A DNA stretch of 64,000 nucleotides from Clarkia xantiana subsp. parviflora (GCA_036873135.1 JAPTYO010000007.1:25154763-25218762); one strand, 5' to 3'. Counted from the first letter of the stretch, positions 1 to 12,740 are shown. Made by a program: numbers and translations. The notes: generated by a model not told the origin, from the letters alone.

Positions 1-1555
1 CAGATAACTAAAATAACCTTTTCTAAAACGGATAATAGACCATGACAACCAAGACCACTACCATTCCTTTTGAAAAGAAAAGAAAATATTGTTTTTAATT
101 AAAGTCACGCAGCTCTCAAGTCGGTGTCATTATCTAGTTAACAATGTTACGTTTGAGAATTTGATTAAGGAAAAACTTAAATGAAGTTGCGGCTGCTAAT
201 AATTGGTTTAGCTAGCAGCGGGCAATGAGATGGGTCCCCCAATCTGAAATTTATCTAATTTCAAGTGTGGCGGAGTTAGAAATTCTAGCAAAGGGAGGAT
301 GCTAATTGAGTTATGGGCTATTAAAGAATTAGGGGTAATGTAATTGTAAGATTTTAGGGAGTTTGGGCATGAAATTGAACCAATTAGGGTTTGAGGTGCA
401 AATACAACCTTAGTTAGACATGAGTTTGACGACTAAGTTATTAATATTTAAGATTAAAAAAAATTATTAATATTAAATATTAAAGAATTAATTTAAGATT
501 AAAAAAATTGGTTTTGTTTTAATGTGTCAATATAGTGCATTTTTTAAATTTAAGAAATATATTATTATATAAAATTATATAAATCTCTTTTTTAACAAAT
601 ATTCTGTAAAACTATTAAAACACATTTTTTTCTAAACTTTATATACTTTATATAAAAGAAATATGCTAAATCCATATTTAACTAATATTATATAATATCA
701 TGATTTTTTACCGTATAATTTTTAGGAATCGTAACGATGATATGCATGAAGCTATGCGCCTATGCCTAATTGCCACGTCAGGATATACGAAAATTATGAG
801 CCACAAGTTTAAGGTGGAATTTCTAAAAGATCTTCTCCTACTTTTCTATTCTCTCCCTTTATTTTCTTCTCCGTATTTTTCTATCCATATCAGCAGATTG
901 ACAGTATTATATTTTCTAAAATACAGTGGATAAGTCATAAAATCATCGATATTAGTAGCTGTTAAGATTTGATTAAATTTTTTTTTAAGTCTGATGTATT
1001 CTTTTTTAGAATTTTTTACTATGCTCCACGAGCACTATGTTTATAATACTATTTTTTTAATATTTTTCTATTGCTCTAATAGTGAACTTATAAGAAAATT
1101 GATATTATTAATAATATGATGCAAATATTAGGTGTAGTTAAAAAAAAATTCATATTTTCATAATTTTAAAATTTTACACATGTTACAATCGAGTTCACCC
1201 TAATAATAAAAAAATAGAAAATAAAAGCATGGTGCTCCACAAGGTAAATAAATTTTTTTTTATCTAACAATGTATTTACAATTGATTATATTTTAATCAA
1301 AGCCTATTTATTAATATAGCTCGACACCTTCGGTTCCATAAATGATTTAATTAAATTACTGAGAACTTTTGAAGGCATATCTTTATACCAATATAAAATG
1401 TGAGAGTTGTCCTCACCCCCAAAAGGTACCTTTTGAACATTTTTTTTTATTTTTATTTTATTATTATTATTATATATATATATATATTATATTTAGTTTC
1501 CATATTTTTTTTTTATTATATATATATACGTGTTATATTTAGTTCCCATATTTTT
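1..1555. other. AT-rich intergenic DNA, no gene seen
   Basis: AT-rich sequence with many short poly-A and poly-T runs and a TA-rich run near 1470-1490. The only open frame of note is 77 codons near 700-933. It is rich in hydrophobic residues read from AT-rich DNA and has no recognisable motif, so I do not call it. The stretch may be the interior of the Helitron whose 3' end lies at 2943, but no 5' terminus could be identified. Confidence 0.6.
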
Positions 1556-2445
1556 ATAAAATTGACGATTTAGTCTTTTTATCTTTGAGACCCATCTATT
1601 TATCTTTACTATTACTAAAAAAAACCATTTAGTTACATTTTGTTATTTTTAGTTTTTTAGGTCGCTTAATTGGTAGGTCACCGTAGTTATTATTAATTTC
1701 TCAATCAAATATACTTATCAATTGGAGTCAACATGTATTCAATAGGTGCAAATGTAAGGTAGATGCATTTTTCCATTCACTATATCACCGATTAGAGGGA
1801 TGTTCCGCTTGTTGACATTTTTGTATCAAATAAATTAGTCACTTGCTAACTCATATAACATATCAAATATGGATCAAACGTGGTTCTTGAAGTTTGACTT
1901 TACATATAACATGTTACTCAATGTTTAATACTTTATGACTCGAACTATATCGATTTAGTTCTTGCGTTTGTAAATTCATTCATATTTGGTATCTCCTAAT
2001 TGATAGTTGAATAAATAGTTAAGTTGAATTCAAGTATAAACTTTAGACATTAGTGTTTTAAAAAAATTGATGATTTAGTCCCTACAATATTTGAGTATTA
2101 CTAAAAAAATCATTAGATAAATTGCATTAACTTTTTTTGTTAAGGTCGCTTAACTGACATGTTACATTAATTATCATTAACTTATTAATACAATATACCT
2201 ATAAATTTGAGCCACCCATAAAGTATGATATGTACTCAACTCATGAGTACATGTTGAGATTTTTTTCTATCACATAGATCAGTCACTTGTCAAATCATAT
2301 CAAACGTCAAAATATGGGTCAACCACGGTTCTTGAATTTTGATCTTTTATAGATAACCTGGTACTCATTGTCCATCATTTTGGGTCTCGAATCATTAATT
2401 TAGTTCTTCCGTCTGTCAATTAAATCAAATTGTATAAACTTTAGA
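1556..2445. repeat. Degenerate ~506-bp direct repeat, two copies
   Basis: Two diverged copies in the same orientation. Copy A starts at about 1561 (attgacgatttagtc) and copy B at about 2067 (attgatgatttagtcc). The order of landmarks is kept in both: 'attactaaaaaaa', 'aggtcgctta', 'tcaa(c)ca/gtggttcttga', 'atttagttctt'. The offset is about 506 bp. Divergence is high, so the duplication is old. It lies shortly upstream of a Helitron-type 3' end and may be internal to that element. Confidence 0.6.
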
Positions 2446-2914
2446 TTTTAATTGACATATCAAGTATAAACTTTAGATTTTAATGAATTGAAATTTCCTT
2501 TAGCTTCCCGTTGGCCAAAAAAAATTTCATTTAGCGTTAAATCAATTTTTGTTGGTATTATGATATAAAATTGCATGAAAAGTGTATAGTCACGTTAGTA
2601 TAGGTCAAACACCGATGACTCTAAGTGGCTAAATACGGGCTTACATTCTTCACTCCTCAAGTTGATAAATTAGATACAACTTTGTCGTTAATAACTCACG
2701 TCATGCTCAATCCGACTCATTATTAGTTATAACAGTAAATTAGTATCGTAATGTAAAACAATAGTTAATTTTTTGACTTAATTATCCTCTTCTATTTTTC
2801 CTGTTTTGAATTACTTTGTGTCGTTCTTTTCGATCACAGATTCATTTCTCGCAACCCCTAAACTTGGCCACGTAATAACTATAAATTATGTAGTTTGAAA
2901 TTTAGACGATAGAT

Positions 2915-2943
2915 ACGCGTGCAACGCACGCGTTAATAACTAG
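2915..2943 (+). mobile_element. Helitron-type 3' terminus
   Basis: An 8-bp GC-rich stem (ACGCGTGC / GCACGCGT, loop AAC) at 2915-2933 is followed by TAATAA and then CTAG at 2940-2943, with a T next. A short GC hairpin just upstream of a terminal CTRR, inserted before a T, is the hallmark of Helitron 3' ends. The matching 5' TC end was not located, so the element length is unknown. It probably extends leftward, possibly past the window edge. Confidence 0.6.
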
Positions 2944-4366
2944 TATATATATATATATATCTATCTAATTCAGAGAACTTCAATTACTTCAAAGATCTCA
3001 GGATTAAGGGATTCAGCGTTATTTCAATACGGAGTGGTTTTGATATGTGCGTAAACCGCAGTACCTAATTAAGTGATATTTTGAGTACAGTACAATCATA
3101 AACCAATCAGGAGGTGTACTGAATTTTATGCCCAACTATAGTCTATAATAATTAGGTCATGTATTATTGAGGGGGTGAGCATTTATTTAATTTTCGAATT
3201 TCCTGACAAGTATTTGTTGTATTTCCTTGATTTATTGTGGATGATATATATGATATGATAGTGGGAGTAGGCCCTTTCTCCACTTCAATACCTTTTTCAT
3301 ATCATTTCCTATGTGGTCGAAAGGAGAAAACAATTTAAGTGGGGACACATCTTGATACCAAATTGTCCCTCCCTCTTAATTAGGATTACTTTTTTTTTTT
3401 TTTTAACCAAAAAAGATGAAGGATAATTTGATAAATATAGATTGTTGGACAACACCTGAGTAAGTTGTAATATTCTAAAATATTAAGGACTACCGTCAAA
3501 TATTTTAAATTATATGTATAAATTTGAAAATAAAAAATTACAACACAATAAATGAAATGTATATAAAGCTAGCACTGAGAAATGTGCTGATCACGATCTA
3601 CTTAATTTAATTTTGCCTCACCTTACGCTATGCAATGTAGTGTATAATAGCTTAATCATGCACGTAATTTGTTCAACAAAACTGAAAAGATGAAGTTAAA
3701 CAAAAATATGAGACTGAAAAATATATCACATGATTATCATACGAAATTAAACTGAACCTAGAGGCAGCACACAGACACAAATAGAAGATTGAAGAAAAAA
3801 CATATTAGCATATTTTTTCGGATGAACTGTGAGTAGCACCAACAGCTCTGTATAAAAATGTTGGATTGTTAATATCTATATATGAATAGAATACACACTG
3901 CATATGTGTTTAATATATCGTCTTGCCAAAACCGACTTTGACAATGTATATAAATAATATTAGAAGAGTTAATTTCAATTTACATAATATAATTTTTCAA
4001 AATTTCGATTTAGCAAAAAAATGTTTGGACAAATTTAATTTTTTGGTTTAACAAAACCATATATGCGTGAAGTAAGATTTTCAAATCCATATTTGTGTAC
4101 ACACGTTGTAGACGTGTATACAAGCCAAGTGTGCTGAGTCGACATTCGATCAACTCAATTGGATTGCACATAAAGAGAATCTCTTAGTAACATATAGATA
4201 CATTCTAATAAACTTAAGTAGAAATAGAATATATGCTAGCTAATTCTTCATTTTTCCAGACAAGTGGGACATATATTCTTCATATTGTCCTTGCCGAATG
4301 CAAATGTCATTCACTACAAAAACAACTGGGCTAGGCCCAAGTTTGTCCAGCATATATAATAACGTA
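2944..4366. other. Intergenic, no feature recognised
   Basis: AT-rich DNA with poly-A and poly-T runs. No coding region, tRNA or structured repeat was recognised. Confidence 0.5.
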
Positions 4367-4834
4367 GGGAAATGATTAAAAGTCCGATAATGATGTTCCG
4401 ATTGGTTCCGAACGTGAGGTGAATTATTTTATCCCAAAAGTTGCTTCAAATTACACACTATGCCATTGTGTGTGTGCCGGAAAGTGTCGGAACGGCTATA
4501 ACAGATATATATATAGGAAAATGATTGGAGTTCCGACTGGGAACCTCCGAAGGATTCCGACATGTGTGTTGGTGGCACACAATGTAATATTTGCTAACTT
4601 TTAGGGTGAATTGGCTTACCTCACACTCGGAACAACTCGGAGGTTCCGAGTCGGAGGTTCTATCACTACTGATATATATATACGGCGGTGATATACGTTC
4701 CGAAGAATGCCATAACAGTCCGACTGAAAGACAATAACATAGGGTGTAATTAATAGCAACTTCAAGAGCAATTTCCAAACCCCACACATTCGGAATGTCT
4801 CGGAATGACATTGTCGGAACTTGGATCATTTTCC
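4367..4834. mobile_element. Small TIR element (MITE) beside an older related fragment
   Basis: A 319-bp unit at 4516-4834 has ends that match as inverted repeats: GGAAAATGATTGGAGTTCCGAC on the left, and the same with CC for TG on the complement of the right end. Both sides are flanked by ATATATATA. This could be a 9-bp target duplication, but TA repeats make it ambiguous. A diverged left-end-like copy (gggaaatgattaaaagtccg) begins at about 4367. The interior is rich in TCGGA/TCCGA motifs. An open frame of 123 codons on the minus strand is a by-product of the repeats. Confidence 0.6.
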
Positions 4835-5540
4835 ATATATATAATACTTTTTTCCTTTGGGTATCTTTGGACCCATCAAAATGAAGCGATTATATCATGA
4901 TTATATCACATTAATTTTTTTTAATAATACTTTAATTTAATTTACTTTTTTTTATTTAAAGAAATTAAGCTTTTTTCTCAATGAAACTATGGGAAGATGG
5001 GTTGAATTCCCATGCTTAAAACATGTGTCGGCCCAACACTTTAAAAGTCTTAAATCTTAAGTGGGTATTGGGCTTAATATATTGGTGAAGATTTCCGAAA
5101 AACACAAAAGAATACAACTACAATATTAAATTTTCATCGAAACGCGGAGTTTAGCATAATATATATGACTTACTAATTTAGTAATAATGGAGAGTAGAAA
5201 ACTTTGCCTTCAGTTGCATCATGGTTGACTTGTAACAATTAATTAATATGACGTACTTCTTATCTCGGCTTCTTTTCACCGGCAGCAGCACTTTAATACA
5301 GTCCAGAAAATTTATTTATCAAGTGAATGTTCGTTGAAGATCTCATGTTAAATTGAAATGTTTTAAATCCTTGATTAAGGTGGTGACTGCATACGTGGTT
5401 TAAATTTTTATTTCAAAAACTAAATCTGTCATCTAAGTTAAAATTGGTTAATTTTCATTATAATTGCTTAATTAACATGTCATATAAACTAGTATATATA
5501 GAAATCAATATCAACCCTTATTCTCTGAACTTGCTACCTA
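4835..5540. other. Intergenic, no feature recognised
   Basis: AT-rich sequence without coding potential or recognisable repeat structure. Confidence 0.5.
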
Positions 5541-6476
5541 CCAAACTTGGAGTGAATTCCCAAAATAGGTTCGATTAGAACACTTATTCCCAAAATAGGA
5601 TTCTTCAGAAACTAATTCCCAAACTAGGTTTCTCTATTTTTTTTAATTAGATATATTTTTCATTTTACATCCCAAAGTTTATATTTTGTTACAATTGACC
5701 CTAAACCGAAATGTGACAAGAAATATATTAAAAAAATTTTAAAAAAAATATGGTAAATATATGTAAAAGTTAAAAACTAAAAAATAATAAATTATTAATT
5801 GTGAAAAAAATTGTAAAAATAAATTATACTAAATATATAAATTATAAAAAAAGTTGTGATATAAAATGTAAAGAAACTAAATACACATGATTTTTTAAGT
5901 ACGAAAATATAAAAATGAAAGGGTACATAAACCCTAAACAAAACGTGTTAAATTTATAAAATTAGAAACCGAAAACAAAAAACAAATAAACTAATTTAAA
6001 TTTTAAAAATCAATAGAATGAATTTAAGAATGAATTTCAGTTTGTATATTTTTTTTTCTCATACTCTCGATGAATAGCTTTTATATCATTATATGTTGTT
6101 TTTTTTCCCAATACAAAATTGTTTAAAACTTACTAATTTTTGTATGTATATTTTATCCTTTAATTTCACATATTTTTTAAGAATTAAAAGCTACAAAAAA
6201 AATATTTGTTTGATTATTTTTTAATGTATATTTTTATCATTTCATTAATTATTTTTTTTCATATATTTAATCTTCTTAATTTTTAATATTTTTTCTTGTA
6301 TTATATTCTGATTGAGGGTTCATTTGTAACATAATGTAAACTTTAGGATGCAAAGTAGATAATATATATTATTAAAAATACGAAAAGACCTATTTTGGGA
6401 ATTAGTTTCTGAACAAGCCTAGTTTGGGAATTAGTTTCGAAAAAGAACCTAGTTTGGTCATTCACTCCCAAACTTG
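5541..6476. mobile_element. Inverted-repeat element with ~95-bp compound termini
   Basis: The left arm (5541-5630) and the reverse complement of the right arm (6385-6476) share 'ttggagtgaat', 'ttcagaaactaattccc' and repeated 'cccaaa(a/c)tagg' blocks. The termini are thus inverted repeats built of short direct subrepeats. The interior of about 750 bp is very AT-rich and has no open frame. No clean target duplication was found, so the superfamily is unassigned. It is a non-coding, non-autonomous element. Confidence 0.55.
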
Positions 6477-8242
6477 TATAGTACTATTTTATTACCAAAA
6501 AATGTATAGTACTATACTTCTTAAATAATATAATAATTTTATGTAGGGAGAGTAGAGAGATAAAGGAAATTTGTAGGAATTTTAAGGAAATTTATATATA
6601 GATTACGTATTGCTTTTTAAAAAATCAAAAGTTATATATATATTTGATCAATTTTTCATTTAATTCATAATAGTTTATTTATTTAAAAAATACAAAGAAA
6701 AATATAAACTTATTTTAAAATAGAATTTATACGAAAAACAAAATATTTTATTTATAATAATAATAATAATAAACTCCAAAGGTTCAAATTTTCCTCTTTA
6801 AAAAAATTGATTTTTTTTTTGTCAAAAAATTATGTTCCTATATAAAATGATTATTAATAACCAAAATATTTACCATATGTACTTATGCAGCAATTCCATA
6901 TATATATATATCATTGTATTTACTGAATATAATAATGATGATATACAATATATACAGAGACTGCACATGTACTAAATATATACGGGTTATTAATTATTAA
7001 TATTTTTCTTGAATTTTGAAATAAATTCTGAACTTTCTGTGTGTGTTTTATGATATATATAGATATATTTCTCTATTTTTATTTTCACATTAAGAAATAA
7101 TTTGTAAATCATAGAACAAAATATGACTCTTTTATTAGGATATAAAATTTAATAATATATATCTTTCGGAAAGCAAACACCTGGAGCTGGTTCCAACTTT
7201 TCCATGCCCAAAATACCAAAAAAAAAAAAAAAAAAAAAAAAAAGGCGCCCACAAATCTACTATACCCCTCAATGTAATTATCTCATACCTCATTTGTAGC
7301 CCACCTTCTCCAACGGAATTGTTACAGTATCACCGTCATCCCCCATAGTAACTCTGAATTAATTCAACTCCCACCTCAGTCCATTCATCAATTGTCTTCC
7401 AACTCCACAGCCAATGCTCCGACTAAGTACACTCCCCGATTTCATCCACAACTCCGGGATTCCGTCCACATCTACCACCCCGCCTTTGTCAATTTGTCGA
7501 TTCCGTACGCCACCGGCATACCCCAACCACCATACCATACTACCCTACGATCTTACAATCCATCAAACCCTCTATAATAACAATTACTATATTAATATGA
7601 ACTCTAAAAAGACGTGTGTATGTTGCTAGATATATACACATATCATTTTTCAAGGACACGTGTTTACCTATCATCTTTCCCAAACTTAATTTTTTTGGCC
7701 AAATATTCCCCAAACTTAATTAAAACCTAAATAGACATTCAAACTTTACAATTGCAGCCATCGTTTTCTCCAAGACGAACAACCACTCAAACTCCCTCAT
7801 TTCGAAATTTGAATCATCGACCGCCTATGAAATCAACCTCGGTCATTTACGGCACCAACACAACCAAACGATTCATATCAACAACCACCCTTATTCGGCG
7901 AATCAACATAAACGTTAGGGAAACAGTAGCGACGCTTCACTACTGAATAATGGTATATACATCGTTGTCGCATCAAATCTCATTGTAAAAAAAGGTAAAC
8001 CCGATCAAACCCAAACATAATTTTCAAATTACACCAACAGCTTCCTCCATATTCAAATTGAAAAGACACAACCTTTATGAAACGGCCTTTCACTAAACCA
8101 GCAATATAACTACGTTATTCTGATTGCCAATGTGAATTTACCCTTTCTGCCTATTATTTCAATTGTCAATTTTCTTGTCATCGGTAAATTGCACGACAGA
8201 GGAATACAAAAGCAACGCGAAGACTTACAGTGAAACTACATT
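6477..8242. other. Intergenic DNA; right half possibly old Helitron interior
   Basis: AT-rich to about 7200, then a 26-nt poly-A run (7218-7243), then a C/T-rich, G-poor stretch (7250-7950). Two frames in that stretch are open for about 60 codons, but one begins at a TTG and neither has a motif. Because the LTR element to the right has an intact target duplication, this DNA was once continuous with 16258 onward. It may therefore be the upstream part of the Helitron that ends at 17502. Confidence 0.4.
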
Positions 8243-8247
8243 CCTTT
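8243..8247. repeat. Left target-site duplication of the LTR element (CCTTT)
   Basis: CCTTT lies directly before the first base of the left LTR and recurs directly after the last base of the right LTR (16253-16257). This 5-bp duplication is the size expected for LTR retrotransposon integration. Confidence 0.8.
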
Positions 8248-8964
8248 TGTTGCGTCCAAATCCAACCGGGGAGTCGGACTCTTCGGCACTTCGGGTTTTG
8301 ATCGTGTCGGGTTATCGGATGATGCAGCTGGTTGTCGGATGACGGCAGCTGGTTGTCGGCAATGTGCACTTCGTCGGCTTCGCACGTTCCTTACCTGCAC
8401 AAATGGCAGTAACCAGCACGGAGAGGAGGGGGTGGTGCCGGTTGAGCCCTCTTCGATGCTTAAATAAGAGTTTAGAGATAGAAAGTTTCTAGAGAGAGGT
8501 CAGAGCTCCAAAGCCAATCTCTTGAGAATATGAGTTGGAATGGGTGACCAAGGTCCCCTATTTATAGGCAACCTTAGAACCGAGCCCGGTATTTGTGCGG
8601 TTCGACGCCAGCCTTAAAGGAAACTAGGAACCGTCGTCTGGTTTGATTAAGTTTGGCTTTGGGAAACTCTTTACTCAGTGTACGTGTAAACAGGGGTAGC
8701 GCGCGGTACCGTCGGACTTAGGCAATCCGACGGGGTTCGTATTGCCTGTGGACAATCCGGGTCGTCCGGATTGCCCTTGAAATTCGGACGTCCGGATTGC
8801 TGATGCAATTCAAACGTCCGAATTGCTGATGCAATCCGGACGCATGCCGCGTTTCCAGACCGTTTTGAACCTCGGGTGACGCGTTTGGATCCGTTATGTG
8901 ATTTTCAACGTGTTTACGAAGTCCGGAATGTAAATACGAACCCGAATTGGGCAGATATCCATCA
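8248..8964 (-). repeat. 3' LTR of the LARD-like element
   Basis: 717 bp. In the element's sense it runs TGATGG...GCAACA (TG...CA). It matches the right LTR over its whole length with scattered substitutions and a few indels; for example, the right copy has an extra ~20 bp near 15986. The mirror of its promoter, CCTATAAATAGG on the minus strand, is at 8557-8568. Part of the LTR (8715-8860) is built of short 'gtccggattgc'-like repeats. Confidence 0.8.
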
Positions 8965-8982
8965 CTTGCCCCCGAGTCAAGT
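8965..8982 (-). promoter_or_regulatory. Polypurine tract of the LARD-like element
   Basis: On the minus strand, ACTCGGGGGCAAG directly precedes the TG of the 3' LTR. A purine-rich run at this place is expected as the plus-strand primer of an LTR retrotransposon. Confidence 0.5.
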
Positions 8983-10060
8983 AATGGTTCAAACCATACT
9001 TGACTCTATTTTAAGATAGGATATAACCCCAATTTAGGTTCGGTGCTGACCTCAGGGGTGGCTTGTTTGACAATTGGGCGCGAAGGCCTTGATTTTGCTC
9101 CACTTTAATTCTTACTGGGAGACTCATTAACTGCTGACATGGTTAATGCAACAAGCAATGTGCATATAACAATGAACAATAGACAGTGCACATATAGCAG
9201 TTAACAGTGGACAGTGAACACATGATAATGGACTTAAGCAATAATTCTCATGGATATGTGCAATCATGGTTTATGATGTTAACATGCATAAAAATATGTT
9301 AACTATGGGTGTAACCTCTACGTACATGACGGATACGATAACAAAGACATACACGATGTGATGACGTTTTATCAATAATAAAATCATGCAATCAATCATA
9401 TGATGATGAGTACGAGGATTATGACTTAGGATAAACAAGATGATCATAAATAAATCATGTGTACGTAACATGTTAGCATGATTGCATAAGACGTGTCAAA
9501 AATGATGTATGTCGTAATAGAGAGGTAAATACACTTAGTCATGCTACTAAGGACTTGTAAAAAATAGAGAGGGGTCAAGGGTTACCCATAAGAATACTAT
9601 TAGTGGAAATATGAGAGAGAATATCCATTAGTTAAACCTCCACCTTTAGTCATTTTTAAGATCCTCTCATTTCTTGAAGAAGAATAAACTTTGGAGTAGC
9701 AAATTTGAAGGCCAATCACTTTTCCGGGCAGCCATTTAGTCATCACCGGCATCATCTTGAGGTGGTGAGTCCAATTCCGGTTATGGCTGGACCATTTGCA
9801 ACCTTGTTTAGGCTCAATTTGATCTTGATTGTCTCTTGAAATTGATTTTCCTAAGATGCCCACAAGGTGTTTGTTAAAATTCCTAAAAGAGGTTAGTTCC
9901 CCAAATTGGCCAAAATTTTGGCTAAGTGCTGAAAATTTATGAACATGATAGTAAGTAGAAATACTCCCCTCATGTATAGTAATCATTGTCTACATGTTGC
10001 ACCATTGCATAAATAGTGTTCGAACATGCTTGATTTTGATTGTTGATAGTTGATAATTGA
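8983..10060 (-). other. 3' internal region of LARD-like element, unassigned
   Basis: Contains a 128-codon open frame on the element's sense strand (9600-9986, minus) whose product I do not recognise. It has no zinc knuckle, protease, RT or integrase motif. Elsewhere the sequence is low-complexity (cagtgaaca / aacagtg words around 9160-9230). I see no evidence that it is coding. Confidence 0.4.
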
Positions 10061-11060
10061 TCATTGTTATCTCCTTCATGATGAAACACTTAGAAAATGT
10101 TTCTTGGTAATCGACGCTTGTTACTTGACACGTGTTGTGTGTCATGTGTCGTCTGCCACCATGGTGAAACACTTATAAAATATTTCTTGATAGTTGACGC
10201 TTGCTACTTGACATGTGTAGTCTGTCATGTGCCGCCTGTCGCCTACTATCGTAGTTGAACACTTAGAAATATTTCTTGATAGTTGACACCTCGTCATGTG
10301 TCGTCTGCTGACATAGCAAAATACTTAGAAATATTTCTTGATAGTCGACACATTGTCATGTGTCGACTGCTGACATGGTGGAACACTTAGAAAGTATTCA
10401 TTGGTAGTCGACACCTTGTCATGTGCCGACTGCTGACATGGTGGAACACTTAGAAAATATTCTTTGATAGTCGACATCCTGTCATATGTCGACTGCTGAC
10501 ATGGTGGAACACTTAGAAAATATTCCTTGATAGTCGACACCTTGTCATATGTCGACTGCTGACATAATGGAGTAGTTAGAAAATATTCATTGATAGTCGA
10601 CACATTGTCATATGTCGACTGCTGACATAGTGGAACACTTAAAAAATATTCCTTGATAGTCGACACCTCGTCATATGTCGACTGCTGACATGGTGGAACA
10701 CTTAGAAAATATTCATTGATAGTCGACATCTCGTCATATGTCGACTGCTGCCATAGTAGAACACTTAGAAAATATTCATTGATAGTCGACACCTTGTCAT
10801 ATGTCGATTGCTGACATAGTGGAACACTTAGAAAATATTCATTGATAGTCGACACCTTGTCATATGTCGATTGCTGACATAGTGGAATACTTAGAAAATA
10901 TTCCTTGATAGTCGACCCTTGTTATCTGACATCTGCCATCATGGAGAAATACTTAGAAAATATTTCTTGATAGTCGACCCTTGTTATCTGACATCTGCCA
11001 TCATGGAGAAATACTTAGAAAATATTTCTTGATAGTCGACGCTTGTTATATGTCGCATGC
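10061..11060 (-). repeat. 63-bp tandem array (~15 copies) inside the LARD-like element
   Basis: The unit contains 'acttagaaaatattc', 'ttgatagtcgacacc', 'catatgtcgactgctgacat' and repeats about every 63 bp. It is most regular from 10325 to 10920 and degenerate to the left. Because 63 is a multiple of three, one minus-strand frame stays open for 176 codons (10325-10855) as a 21-residue repeat of the type VSTINEYFLSVPLCQQSTYD. The protein repeat matches nothing I know. It may simply follow from unit length and young age. Confidence 0.8.
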
Positions 11061-11224
11061 GTTGTTCACTGCGCGCGTTGCTCGTTGTGTACATGATCAT
11101 AGCATGCGTGATGTAATATCTTGAACACTTAGAATTTCTCCTTTGTATGTCAACATACATGTCGTAGTCCTGCATTAACTGAAAAATACATGCAAGTATA
11201 AATGTTAGTGCCATAATCATATTC

Positions 11225-11530
11225 ACACTTGTTACCTTAAATGAAGGCGTAGTATCATGTAGACGCGCGTTGATTACGTAGAATACGTAGGTGTCGGGAT
11301 GAGGCTCATGTTGACATAGAGTCTTATGTAGACGCGCGTAGATCACATAAAACATGTGAGTGTCGGGACGAGGCGTATGTTGACATAGAGTCTCATGTAG
11401 ATGCGCGTAAATCACATAAAACATGTGAGTGTCGGGACGAGGCCCATGTTGACATAGAGTCTCATGTAAATGCACGTAGATCACATAAAACATGTGAGTG
11501 TTGGGACGAGACCCATGTTGACATAGAGTT
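11225..11530 (-). repeat. 69-bp tandem array (4-5 copies) inside the LARD-like element
   Basis: The unit includes 'cacataaaacatgtgagtg' and 'tgttgacatagagtctcatg', spaced about 69 bp. One minus-strand frame (within 10984-11493) stays open across it as a 23-residue repeat (FYVIYAHLHETLCQHxPRPDT). Its biology is unknown, and it sits next to the 63-bp array. Confidence 0.7.
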
Positions 11531-11739
11531 ACCCCCCGAGGGGGATGTTCGCTATATGATGTATAGAGACTAACAAGTCTGTAGATATGTAGTTGTCTCC
11601 ATCGGGAGAGTGTTCATTTCTTAGTGCTTGCATTGATGACTGTCGCGTATACACACGCTAATCAAGTTGTTGTTCATCCTTGTAGACTGAGTTGTCAAAG
11701 CATATCTTCCAGAGTACACATCCAGACTTAGCTGATTTT

Positions 11740-12140
11740 GCAGACATGTTGCGACATCAAAGTGACATGTTGCGACATGTTCACAACTACAAAGTGACAT
11801 GTTGCGACATCCTCCTTAAAGGGAAACCCCCATGTTCACAACTACAAAATGACATGCTGCGAAATCCTCTTGTTAGAGGCAAATCCTCATGTTCATAGTC
11901 ATTCCCTGAGTTCAAAACAGGATGCGGCAACATGTGGGAGTGATCATTCCATTGTGGCGGAAGTCCTCTTGTTAGACGACAACCCCACAAATCTACAAAG
12001 TATGTATATCCTCTTTAGGGTTCATACTCCATGAAGACTTATTCCTTGTTAGGGCAGCTTCATGCACTCTCAAAGTATGTATATCCTCTTAAGGGTTCAT
12101 ACGCCATGAAGACGTATTCCTTGTTAGGATAACTTCATGT
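11740..12140 (-). repeat. Short degenerate repeats in the LARD-like interior
   Basis: 'gacatgttgcgacat' recurs three times at 11740-11810. A block 'agtatgtatatcctctt...ttccttgttagg' of about 78 bp occurs twice between 11998 and 12130. There is no coding evidence. Confidence 0.5.
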
Positions 12141-12239
12141 ATATACGTAAGCAGGAGCGCACCCTGTTCGAAAAAATCTCCAAACATACAAGTCGAGTCT
12201 TGTACAACGCTATCTTGCCCGTGTGCATATAACAGAATA

Positions 12240-12740
12240 AAACACACCAAACTCAGCAAGTAGTGTCTTGCCACAACGTCGCCTTGGAATGGACCAAGAG
12301 ACGGGAAAAACTGCAAGTCGTTTAAACACGATCTTGTACAACCCTTCTGGACTAACCATGGAGAGGTGCAGTAGCATCGCAGGGTAAGTACTGGAATAGC
12401 CACGGAAAGCCTTGCAACAGCGTCACGCGGGGTGTGCCTAACTGACGGATGGAAAAAACGCATAGCATAAAGCAAGTAGCGTCTTCCCACAACGTCGCCT
12501 TGAAATGGTTCAAGAGACGGTAAAAACTACAAGGCGTGATCATACGACCTTTGTCCCGCCCCTTGGATTAACCAAGTCGAGGCGTAGTAGCATCACATGG
12601 TAAGTACTGGGTTAGCCACGGAAAGCCTTGCAACAACGTCACGCGGGGCGTGCCCAACTGATGGATGGAAAAACGCACCAAATACAACAAGTAGCGTCTT
12701 GTCACAATGTCGCCTTAGAGTGGAACTAAGAGACAGTATA
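12240..12740 (-). repeat. 216-bp tandem repeat, about 2.3 copies
   Basis: The landmark 'aagtag(c/t)gtctt' followed by 'cacaa(c/t)gtcgcctt' occurs at 12258, 12474 and 12689, a period of 215-216 bp. The shared blocks 'ggtaagtactgg', 'tagccacggaaagcc' and 'gtcacgcgggg' confirm it. It is another tandem expansion in the non-coding body of the LTR element. Confidence 0.7.

Noticed and set aside
4458..4829. 123-codon open frame on the minus strand
   Set aside because: It lies wholly inside the inverted repeats of the small TIR element. It has no motif and its residues follow the repeat words.
7392..7946. Two frames of about 60 codons in C/T-rich DNA
   Set aside because: The first begins at TTG rather than ATG. 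Neither has a motif, plausible splice partners or a homolog I recognise.
10325..11493. Regularly spaced repeats like a CRISPR array
   Set aside because: Units are contiguous tandem repeats with no unique spacers, in a plant nuclear retroelement. It is a minisatellite-type array.
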